Shown here in pieces: positions 1 through 9,565 of a DNA stretch of 64,000 bases. The stretch comes from Elmis aenea (lineage: Eukaryota; Arthropoda; Insecta; Coleoptera; Elmidae): positions 2,356,001-2,420,000 of the forward strand of contig OX393579.1 in assembly GCA_947652605.1 (NCBI GenBank). The letters run 5' to 3'. Every line of letters starts with the position of its first letter. Position 1 is the stretch's first letter. Below the pieces are notes generated by a model. It saw only the letters and a program-made list of their open reading frames with translations, searched no databases and was not told the DNA's origin. A program made the position numbers and the translations under genes.

Positions 1-43
1 AAGTATTCGCCGTCTCTTGGGCTGTTCGTTGAACTCTGAAATT
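1..43 (+). other. Candidate 5' leader exon ending at a strong splice donor
   Basis: The window opens with a less AT-rich stretch that runs directly into GTAAGTGC at 44, a consensus-like 5' splice site. It contains no ATG, and in the phase used by the next candidate exon (3061-3096) it has an in-frame TGA at 37-39. It would therefore be untranslated leader, and the ATG at 3063 would be the first start. The left edge lies outside the window and no promoter motif is visible. This is inference from splice signals only; chance is a real alternative. Confidence 0.15.
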
Positions 44-1051
44 GTAAGTGCACGGAGGACATTGCATTGCAATGTCTTACACATAAATGTATAATGATCG
101 TAGTCTAGCTGTGAAAAACTTTGTGAACTGTGCAAGTGTCAGGAGTTAAACTTTTATAGTTAACGGAAATTGCTTTTCAAGATAGTACCTGCCATTATGC
201 TGATAAAGTAGAAGCAAGGCACTATTGTGAAATTATAATTTGATGCTTCCTTTTTTGCATAAAAGTGATGTAAATTAATGAACGACGGAGTAGCTCACTT
301 ATTGTTAGAGAAAAAATATATTCTGGTATGTAATTCTTAAAAATTTTCGTAAAATTATGTATGAATAATAGTAAATTATTAGGAGTATAAAGTAATAAAT
401 GTAACGTGTTTAATTTTTTTTATTGTCCCTGTACTGTAAGCCCCAAGACTATCAAATTCTTTCCAATTGCAGAACTTTTTGCGTTTGAAGTTTATATCAT
501 ATTTAACTATTCTACGTTTGCCCCTGATAAGCATTGGCTACATTAAAACTTATTATTTAATTCTTTTTCGTGATTAAATGAGTAGGTATATTGCCATTCA
601 AGACGATGATATTTATTAGATCCGTTTTGTTAATTAATAAATTAGCTAATTTTAGTAACTTTATTTGGAATAAAAATAAACCTTGCTGTAAGCGAACTGA
701 TAACTAAGACGATTATGCAATATTTAAAATAATAATAGCACAAGGAAGTTACTTCAGTTGCATCAGCCAAATACATTACTTATACTCGTAAATGACATTT
801 TTTTGGAAGCTGCAACAAATATGATTTACGTTTTTCTCATAATTAATATGGCTGCCATTTTTTTTTTACTGGAATAGCTTTTCTTAAATTGTAAATATAA
901 ATTGAACTTTGTACATATTTGCAAGTAGTTTAACCATTTATTTTACATAAAAATAAACTTAAATAAGCATATTCTTCTTTCTTATCCAACTTCATTAGTA
1001 AACATTATAAGCACGATACACGTAATGAAACAGGCGACAAATATTCTCATT
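44..1051. other. AT-rich non-coding stretch
   Basis: AT-rich sequence with frequent A and T runs and stop codons in all frames. I see no coding region, RNA gene or mobile-element end in it before the hAT target duplication at 1052. Confidence 0.5.
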
Positions 1052-1070
1052 GTAGTAGCTAGGAGTGGGC

Positions 1071-1168
1071 GATATATCGATATAATTTTGATATCGATAT
1101 ATCGATATTCCGATATATCGACATCTCGATATATCGATATCCGACATTCCGATATACCTATCGATATT
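1071..1168. repeat. ATATCGAT-rich subterminal block, left side of hAT element
   Basis: Degenerate tandem repetition of GATATCGATA / ATATCGAT words. The sequence is largely self-complementary, and a matching block occurs at the right side of the element (about 1741-1820). hAT transposases bind short repeated subterminal motifs, so this could be such an array; that role is inferred. Confidence 0.7.
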
Positions 1169-1230
1169 TTGAGGGCGAGAAGCGTTTTTTTTTTTTTTTT
1201 TAGGTCCAGTCTCTTTTTTCACTTTTTTAC

Positions 1231-1740
1231 CGACGTGTAGATGGATGTCTAGTGCTGTATGCTCGCTCCGGGACTCAGATTTCCCGGAGCGGATAAGTAA
1301 CGCGACGTATAGATGGGTCTAGTGATGCATGCTCGCTCCGGGTGCCAACTTCCCGGAGCGGATAAGTAACACGCGACGTGTAGATGGGTGTCTAGTGCTG
1401 TATGCTTGCTCCGGAAGCCAGGCTTCCCGGAGCGGATAAGTAAAACGCGACGTGTAGATGGATGTCTAGTGCTGTATGCTTGCTCCGGGAACCAGACTTC
1501 CCAGAGCGGATAAGTAACACGCGACGTGTAGATGGATGTCTAGTGCTGTATGCTCGCTCCGGGAGCCAAACCCCGGAGCGGATAAGTAACGCGACGTGTA
1601 ATGGATGTCTAGTGCTGTATGCTCTATCCGGGAGCCAAACCCCGGAGCGGATAAGTAACGCGACGTGTAGATGGATGTCTAGTGCTGTATGCTCGCTCCG
1701 GGAGCCAGACTTCCCGGAGCGGATAAGTAACGCGACGTGG
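1231..1740. repeat. Minisatellite, about 70-bp unit, seven copies plus a partial
   Basis: Units begin with CGACGTGTAGATGGATGTCT or close variants at 1231, 1303, 1374, 1448, 1522, 1592 and 1661, with a partial copy at 1733. Unit lengths are 72, 71, 74, 74, 70, 69 and 72 bp. Most units contain a short inverted repeat of the form GCTCCGGGA...TCCCGGAGC that could form a hairpin. Unit 2 has GTAT for GTGT, and units 5 and 6 have lost bases in the hairpin (CCAAACCCCGG). This is a GC-richer island in AT-rich DNA. The array lies wholly inside the hAT-type element and is not coding. Confidence 0.95.
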
Positions 1741-1820
1741 GCGATATCCAAATTTTGATATCGAATATCGATATCGAAATTATATCGATATAATTTCGAT
1801 ATCGATATTCGTTATCGAAA
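1741..1820. repeat. ATATCGAT-rich subterminal block, right side of hAT element
   Basis: Second block of GATATCGATA-type words, including palindromic runs around 1757-1808. It mirrors the block at 1071-1168 and ends just inside the right terminus (GATTACGCCCACCCCTA). Confidence 0.7.
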
Positions 1821-3060
1821 TTTGGATTACGCCCACCCCTAGTAGTAGCACAACTTCACTTAATTTATTACACTTATGTACGAATTTCATGTTTTATGAA
1901 TTGTTTATTGTAAAATGATTATAAAATAAAGCAATAAAATTATAAAGTTTATCAACTATACAAATATCAGTTATAATAACCGTACCAATTTATCTGAAAC
2001 GTTATTATGATCAGTGGCGCATTTTCCTAGCAAATATTCGCTGTTCTATAACACTGCATTAACTGTATCAACAATAATTCCATTTTCTATGCCCACGTTA
2101 CAAATTGCAGCATAATTTCAAATGGGATTAAATAGTGGCGTCAGTTTATCCGCACATTTTGCTCCTGACTTGAATCCAACGGGAATGGCAAATAAAATCT
2201 AATCAAAACGTAATCGAGATTATAACTTTGTCAAACAGAACTAATGGCAAAGACCAACAGAAATCGCAAGTTCAAACATGACGCAGAAAGAAGTTGACAT
2301 TGAAGTTTCGATGTAAATAGAAAATACGAAATTTGATCAACAAAAAAACGGGGAACTTTTTAACAGCGTAAACAATACAAGGGAAAACAAACAAGTTAAA
2401 TTGAAAAAAAAGGTGACATACGATTGTCATGTAACGAAAATATGGGGCTAAAGATTTGAATGTTTATTAAACTACTGCTCTAAAAATTTTTACGTCTAGT
2501 CTAGACATAAAAATTACATTCGAGATGGAAGCATATATTATTTGTTGCCTTTGATAAATTAGTTTATAATGTGTTATGATAAATTAAATCTGTATTTAGA
2601 GAAATATTACTATACTAAGGGGTAGCACAAATCAATTTAAATTTAACAGTATTTAAATTTGTGTATATTGTTTTGGAGGTTCATAAGACTACAACATTAT
2701 AAAATTCTACCCGTTGAATATAATCCTTCTTAAATTGCCTTTTTTTATATCAGTTCATAAGTGTTTTAAATCGTTACTCAAATCTAGAAAATTAAATATA
2801 TGTGCTGTTATTTTGTAATAATAACTTAAAAAATTAAATTAAATGAAAATCATGCTATATTAAAAGCAATCTGATTTTATAAAAGTACGTTAGTTGTGTA
2901 TGGTTTTGATGTGTCTTTAATGTATGTCAACTGTTCATTGCTTCCGTATAATTCAATTCATTAAATCTTTGGTCAATGTAAATTGTTTACTTGTTGCTTT
3001 GTTGCTTTGTTGATGGTTTGTATTTTTATTGTTACTAATACAGTTTTTCTTTAGTTTCAG

Positions 3061-3096
3061 GTATGAAAATCGACCTTCACTGGACTTTTACTTTAC
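3061..3096 (+). other. Candidate coding exon A (start exon)
   Basis: A pyrimidine-rich acceptor (TTTTTCTTTAGTTTCAG, ending at 3060) precedes 36 nt that end at donor GTGAGT (3097). Read with two leading bases it gives ATG at 3063 and MKIDLHWTFTL plus one base. Joined to exon B it yields MKIDLHWTFTLLIGARLS, which resembles a signal peptide (short charged start, hydrophobic core). Whether it is transcribed is unknown. Splice-like pairs of this quality are expected by chance in 64 kb of AT-rich DNA. Confidence 0.22.
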
Positions 3097-5390
3097 GTGA
3101 GTAAAATAAAGTATTTACAACTATTTGTAAGCGTCAGGTGATTCAGTAGCGTCAGATTACGACTCAAAAGTGTTAATTTGCGAAAACGATTCAAAATTCT
3201 GCCGAGAGTTATCGCTTGTTGAAAGAATTTTTACTCAAAAGTTTCGAAGGAACTATTCAAAGAACTTCCTTAATAGGCGAATTTAGCTTGCGTTAAGAAA
3301 AACTTTCCAAAGCTTTTAAAAGCCTGGAAATTTCGCTTTTCTCTGCCGGGTACAATAAGAATTTTGTATACGAGTTGGTAATTTTTATATAATATTCATT
3401 TCATGTAACATTACGTTGTAAAATGTTGCTTTAAAGAAGCGTACAACAGTAACTGGTTTTATTTTTGGATTATAAGTCTTTAAAATCCATAGTAATTAGC
3501 TTACTAATCTTGTTAAATTTTATTTTGATAGCCTGTCGATAATTTCGGGACAGTTATAAGAAATTTGGTGTCTGCTTGTCACAGTATAATTAGAATTTCG
3601 GTTGCCGCCTAAAAGTCTGTAGCTTTTGTAAGGTTATTCAAATTAATGTCTTTCAAATCTTGAAAAAATCGGTACTTATAATTAATCGAAGTCATGAAAA
3701 AGAGGTCTGGAAATATTGCCACAAAAAACGAAATTATAAGCGATTAAGGAATTTAAAATTACGTTTAGGGTTATAATTAAATTTGATTTTAATTACCTGA
3801 CCTCTGTAAATATTTTTTTATCAATATTTATTCAATTACAGCGGTGCGAAGCCTTAAACATATTGGAAATAAAAGGTTAACCACCATATAGATTTAATTT
3901 GATACGGTTTTATTAATTTTGCAAGTTTTTATCTGGTAAAACAAACAATTTTTAATTTTAATATGGACTGCAAAAATGGTCTGAAAAATTTGTAATTAGT
4001 AAAATGTTTTTTTGAAAAATCAGTTGTAATTTTTATTCAGTGTAAAAGAGTGGGTTATCGTTTTACAGTCTTTTTGCCTAAGTTTTACAGCATCGTTTTG
4101 GCAATTCGAACATAATTATTTAGGCACCTATTTCTCGTAAAAATAACACACCAGATGTTGGATTTAAACTTGCTGCATTTGCGAAACAAATTATTATAAC
4201 GAATGAAAAACAATATCAAATCCAAACGACGATAACATTATCTTAAATCCAGTTTATTATTATTACATAAACCAATATTCGTTCTGTTTGCAATCAAGTA
4301 AATATGGCTTAAGGTAGATTCGAAGAAAACGTTTGTTATATTGGTAGGTCCAAAATCGAATTGATATCTAGATGGCAGTTTAGCTTCATATTGGAGAAAA
4401 CTGAACGACATTTCATGTACTATTTTTAGAAGACTCAAACATAACCGTTTGATTTATGTAGATTGCCCAATAGCCAAAGCAAACATCAAATATATCTGTG
4501 TTTGGCTTAGGTATAAGTCTTTTTTTGTAGATTACCAAGCATTCTTTTGTTGCTTGTTCATTTAATTTAACATCGTTTAGGGCCTGAGGCGTTCCGAAAA
4601 AGCAACTACAATTAGATAAAAAAAACTGTTGGATTTTTTACATAATTTATTTATTAATAATACATAAACTTGAATAACAAGCACTAACCATTTTTCGAAA
4701 AATCCTTTGTGAAAAACTCTAGTCTCCTAATTAGTTGTATTATTATTTATGACTACAACTGTTACATTATTAAAATATCTTTTTAATTTTTATTGTATGT
4801 GTAATAACAAAAACACAACGTTGAACTTAACTTAAAGATTTTGTAAGCATGACCTTTGGCGTTCGTTTTTTTTTTTGTAATACTGTAGTCGCGAACTTTA
4901 ATTTTAATACTTTTATTCTTGAAAAATGACACTTAATGATTTTTTGTTGGGTTTGAGGTTTACATATTTACTTTGACTTGACGAAAAGCCATATTTTTAT
5001 TTACAAAAACGAATGGTTTAAATACTTTCATTACCTTTAAACTATTGGCAAAGCTATTCAAGCATCCGTTATATAAATAGCTCGTAGATTTTGCCAATAT
5101 AAACTTATCAGGAATATGTTTAGCGTCGTTAATTTGTCAGCAGTTCTTTTTAAAACTGTAAAGTTTACAGCAAGCGGATCATATTTTAGTAATCTCAACT
5201 TTTGAGACGTTTAATAAAATCAATATTTATCTTTCCACATTACATGATTCACTTCTTGATATAAACGGTTATTAAATATCGTAATTTATAAAAAATTCTC
5301 GCGTTGAAATATGTATTGAGTTTATAATGGAATGGAGAGTTTAAAGCTGTCAGTAAGTTATGAGGTGTCATAAATATCTTTTTTTCTTAG

Positions 5391-5471
5391 TTATCGGGGC
5401 ACGATTGAGTCATGTACGTGAAATATTTGATTATTATGGGACTTTAAACAAAAATTGTTTGAAAAAAGTTG
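5391..5471 (+). other. Candidate coding exon B
   Basis: The acceptor AATATCTTTTTTTCTTAG is one of the best in the window and ends at 5390; the donor GTGAGT starts at 5472. The 81 nt (27 codons) are open in the phase left by exon A. They read roughly IGARLSHVREIF, then DYYGTLNKNCLKKV. No domain is recognised. An exon of about this size with phase-1 boundaries would fit the chain 3061, 5391, 6039, 32775, 50327; support is only internal consistency. Confidence 0.22.
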
Positions 5472-6038
5472 GTGAGTTATGGTATTTTTATAGCAATCAA
5501 TTTTACAATGTTTTTTAATAGAAGTAATTTGCATTGCGTGTGTACCTTAAAATCACATTTTAATTAATTAGATTCATTACTGCAGATTGTAGCAATTAAT
5601 TAGGTGTATATGGTTATTAATTATTTTGGCTATATAATTACCAATTAAATTAATTTAATAGCAGTAGAAACTTGGATTAATTTTATGACGTCTCGTTATT
5701 TTGGTGGTTAGTATTTTTTGTTTTCCTCTCTATGGTGTTGTTTTTTGTTTTGTTAACTTAAAAGTCAGCAGTTTTAAAATTTTTAAAACTTTCCGCATCG
5801 TCCGGAAAATACACATTAATTTATTTCCTTTTCCCTGGAGCATAACAATTAACTGGGGAACCAAAACTCCAATTATTATGATAACTGCTGTAAACATATT
5901 TTGCAAGGGTTCGTTTTAAGGTTGATTTAAATTGTCGAAAAATGTTTTATAATTTTTTAACCGTTGTTGGTTAAAAGTAGGTACGTGCGCCCTCGTTGTA
6001 GGATTAAAAAACTAACAGCGTCAAGTGTTTGTGTTCAG

Positions 6039-6131
6039 ATTACATTGTGGTACCATCACAAAGATCATTCAACGCATTAAATCACTCCTTGGATACGGAA
6101 TTATCAGCTGGTGGTTGGTTTGTTGTGGCTT
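6039..6131 (+). other. Candidate coding exon C
   Basis: The acceptor TCAAGTGTTTGTGTTCAG ends at 6038 and the donor GTAAGTG starts at 6132. The 93 nt (31 codons) are open in the same phase as exons A and B and read YIVVPSQRSFNALNHS followed by LDTELSAGGWFVVA. The intron from exon B would be 567 bp. There is no recognisable domain, so the product is unknown. Confidence 0.22.
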
Positions 6132-8100
6132 GTAAGTGTAGTCACCTTACTGATTTAGCATTTGCGAGATATCTTTCAGTGAAAGTAGATTTGCGATGTC
6201 TTTGTATTTGTAGTATGTGTCGGAATTCGCTGTAGTAATTTATGTTTGCGCGCCTCCAAGTTTAAGGGGTTGATGCACCCAAACTACTTGTTCCAAGTAA
6301 CTAATTTAAATATTTATTGTAAATTGTTTGTTTTTTGAAGGACATGAAAGTTATTTCTTGAGTCAGATGTGATTAACCAAATTGTTGAATAATTTTAACG
6401 TAACATAAATAATCTTAAACGACTGAGACCATATTTAAGCATCTATAGAGAATATTTTAGGATAAAATATTACTATCAAGCTATTTTATTGGTTACCAAT
6501 TTATATCTGGTTGCATAATTTCGCTAAACATAGAATCCTCTTGTTTTCCAACCACTGCAATTAGTTAAATCTGAAACGTGGTTAGTTAAATAAATAGTTC
6601 TACTAATTTATACACGTATTTAGCTAAATAATACTTTAATGCATTGCAACATTGTTCGGGATACTTTAAAGCGATATTAGTTAACATAAAGTTTGACAGT
6701 ACACAATTAGGTTTCTACTGAAGCGAAGCTTAAATCGGCACAGAGAAATGGAATGCAACATGTACAGCCTACAATTAAACGAGGATTAAATTGGTTACAA
6801 TTATTCAAACGCAGCTACGGCGAATTTAACCGGGCTTTGATAATTCTGTTCAAATGGAATTAAAGATAAGTTTGTCTTTGACGATTTTTCTTGGCAATTG
6901 ATTTCGCGCCTCTCAGAAACAGTGCCTTGGATGAGTTAGTTAATGGTTCAAACGATTTAAAAAGAATTCTTTCAAGAGCAACTGGTCTGCGATAAATTAT
7001 TCGTATTTTTGCAGAAATGACCCGAATTTCGTGTCAAATTGAATTTGCCAATCCGAATTTTTACAGATCAGCATCGCAGGAAATTCTTGAGGATTTTTTT
7101 GCGGCAATGTGCTATAATCATCAAGTTTAAAGCATTTAATGCAAAAAATTGACACACTATTACACTTCCGTCGCTATCTTAACGCAGTTTTTTGCGTCTG
7201 AAGTTAGGAAGGGTTTTTGTGCTTCTAGTTACGAGACAAGATCAGAGAACATCGCAAAGTTCTTTCCTAAAAAACTTGCCCGGAAGTATGTAATTATACG
7301 CGTTTTTGCCTATTTGGTATTGCAAAATCATCTATTTTCCCTAAGATATACTTAATATACATTTTTAGATTAAAAAATTAAGGTTTCTCAAAGAAAATAA
7401 ATTTATGTGGTATTATCGATAATCAAAGTGCCTACTTTATTAACCTAAATTTTCACAAATTTATCTTTTTTTATGTATTCTTTTAGTTATACGTAAACCA
7501 TTATATACAAAGGTTTGTTTACATCGTTAATACTATTTTCCATAACGTAGTAATAGTTTTTTTTCTCATTTTAATGGTCTCGCTTGTGTGTTGGAGTTTT
7601 GTTGGTTTTGTTATTATCACAACTAGTCCACAGTCTTTTATGTATTCCAAGCAGATTTCAAAGCACTAAGCTTGCAGTAGTGTAGGAGTAGCGATATTTT
7701 TATATACGCCCTACGTCCGACAATATTTTATGTGCATACATAAAATGAAAAGTAGACCTTTAAAAATGATTTGTTGGTTAGGATTTCGTTAATAACCAAG
7801 TTCCTTTATTGTGCTTTTGTTATTAAAGTTATCGCAAACAATCGTAAACAGTAACGCTACTGTATTGTTACTGATTAAGAGTTTAATTATGTTTTTAGTA
7901 CAGCAGTTTACAAAAAAAATCCAAATGAGTATTTCTTAAACTTAATTATGGAGTTTGCTTCTAATTTTGTGTGCAAGTTGTGAACAAGTATGGCACTTAC
8001 TATAACTAGACTACAATAAAGATGTAGACAAATTTGCACTCTTTCAAAAAGGTCGTCTAGGGTTTACTAAATTTGGGCCAATCAGAATTTTGGTCTAGAA

Positions 8101-8335
8101 TAGCGGTGGGCAAACTTTTTTTGAAGAGGGCCAATTTGCGCAATTAGTGTGACTAAAAGGGCCGCACTAAAAAAAATATTTTATAATAACAACTTATTAA
8201 TTATGTGTAAGTTGGGAGCGACAAAAAAATTATAAATATTATAGAAGTTTTTACTAATACAGAATTTATGGAAGGCCGCATGTAAAACTATCAAGGGCCG
8301 CATGCGGCCCGCGGGCCGCGGTTTGCCCACCGCTG
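8101..8335. mobile_element. Short hAT-type MITE
   Basis: The ends are TAGCGGTGGGCAAAC (8101-8115) and, inverted, CAGCGGTGGGCAAAC (8321-8335), 15 bp with one terminal mismatch. They are flanked by a perfect 8-bp duplication GTCTAGAA (8093-8100 and 8336-8343), which fits the hAT target preference nTnnnnAn. The 235-bp body has no coding capacity. The right side carries a GC-rich run with nested inverted repeats (GGGCCGCATGCGGCCC, then CGCGGGCCGCGG). This is a typical non-autonomous hAT derivative that depends on a transposase in trans. Confidence 0.92.
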
Positions 8336-8343
8336 GTCTAGAA

Positions 8344-8976
8344 TTATGCTAGAACAGTTAAAATTGTCTAATAATTTTTAAGTTTCGTTCATAAAACAGT
8401 GTTACTGAACTAGTTTCTTGTGTGTCAAAATATTTCTTAAAATCGTGTAATTTACTTGGTAAATTTATTTCTTAAATATCATTTGTATGTATTTATTCAT
8501 TTAAATATTAGTCCAATCGAATTAATAAACGTTACCTTATTTTTATGTGCCAACAGATCATCTACTTTAAATATTTAGAGAACTGCATTGCTATCAACAA
8601 ATTTACTTCCCATTTTCTTCATTTTTTACTTTTACAAATTTATTTTATGTGGTAACCTTGAAATATGTGAAAAACTGTGGTTACGTTTAGGGTATTTTTA
8701 GTTTCACAGTACCAGTAAAAATACACAGATTGAGGCATTCGGTGGCAATTAGTTTAGAATTCTCGTACACTAATTGGTTATCATGTCAGCCGGTTGTTTT
8801 ACTTCAAATTAACGCCCAAACAAGACACCCATTACGAAAAAACGAATAGCCGATTTTCAACAACTCAAACGTGATTGCTTTTGAAAAATTACTAATTAAT
8901 TTTACGGTATTAAAAATTTTCAATATTTGAACAGATCTGCCAAGCTCAATATAATTAAAAAAAGCAAACATCTACT
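8344..8976. other. AT-rich spacer between two hAT-type elements
   Basis: About 630 bp of AT-rich sequence separating two hAT-type insertions. No gene, RNA or further repeat is seen. Confidence 0.5.
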
Positions 8977-8984
8977 GTTTAAAT

Positions 8985-9555
8985 CAGGGGTTTGGACAGT
9001 CCAATTTTTTAGTTGCTCCGCTCCAGCTCCGCTCCGGCATCAAGATGCCTGCTCCAGCTCCGCTCCCGCTCCGCTCCGCGCTCCAAATATTAATAAAAAA
9101 AGTTTTTTTATTTAAAAATTTGTTTTTAACAACAAAGCTAAAATTTTATGAGATATGTGGAAATGGACGAAAAATTACAATATTTGACCCTAAGAAACAA
9201 GTGAAGTTAAATAAATGAACAAATTATTGATCTTCAGTTAAAAAAGTTAAAAAAAGATAATAAAGTTCTTTAAAATTTTTCAAAATTCAAATACAAAATA
9301 ATGAAAAATAATATTCAGAAAAGTTACATTATAATAATTTTACTTCAAAAAAATCAAATTTAGTTTTTTTAAAATTTTATTAAATACTATACCCATGAGA
9401 ATAATTCATGAAAAAAAATAATTGTAGTTTATAATAGTAAAGTGGAGCAGTGGAGCAATCAAAATTCTTTGCTCCGGGCTCAGCTCCCGCTCCGGGCAAA
9501 AACCCATTGCTCCACTGCTCCGCGCTCCAGCTCCGCGCTCCGCTCCAAACCCCTG
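8985..9555. mobile_element. hAT-like non-autonomous element with GCTCC-rich ends
   Basis: The ends are CAGGGGTTTGGA (8985-8996) and its exact inverse TCCAAACCCCTG (9544-9555). The flanks are GTTTAAAT (8977-8984) and GTTTTTAAAT (9556-9565), consistent with an 8-bp duplication that later gained two T in a T run. Just inside each end lie runs of GCTCC / CCGCTCCAGCTCC words (about 9014-9083 and 9467-9546), in the same orientation rather than inverted, around an AT-rich core of about 380 bp. No transposase is encoded. The short frame at 8927-9115 is the repeat read through. Confidence 0.8.
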
Positions 9556-9565
9556 GTTTTTAAAT

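Larger units (their letters stand above)
1060..1841. mobile_element. hAT-type non-autonomous element with internal minisatellite
   Basis: The ends are TAGGAGTGGGCG (1060-1071) and, inverted, TAGGGGTGGGCG (1830-1841), a 12-bp terminal inverted repeat with one mismatch. It is flanked by a perfect 8-bp direct repeat GTAGTAGC (1052-1059 and 1842-1849). An 8-bp duplication with a short T/CAGGGGTGGGC-type end is characteristic of hAT transposons. The 782-bp interior holds ATATCG-rich subterminal blocks around a tandem array of roughly 70-bp units, with no transposase. The two reading frames that cross the array are only the repeat translated. It must have been moved by a transposase encoded elsewhere. 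Classification is firm at superfamily level; the family is not identified. Confidence 0.88.
1850..8092. other. AT-rich non-coding stretch with three candidate exons
   Basis: Apart from the low-confidence exon candidates at 3061, 5391 and 6039, I see no gene here. A lone hAT-like tip (CAGTGGCGCATTTTCC) occurs near 2014 without a partner or target duplication. A small palindrome with arms of about 15 bp is centred near 2500. The segment at about 6660-7110 is less AT-rich than its surroundings. Short open frames such as 4238-4438 and 7149-7355 have no recognisable protein features. Confidence 0.45.

Noticed and set aside
1392..1758. Long reading frames on both strands (119 and 98 codons)
   Set aside because: They are the 70-bp minisatellite translated; the repeated peptide follows the DNA repeat and both strands are equally open.
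7015..7124. Good acceptor followed by 36 open codons
   Set aside because: No acceptable donor keeps the frame; long open runs of this size are expected occasionally.
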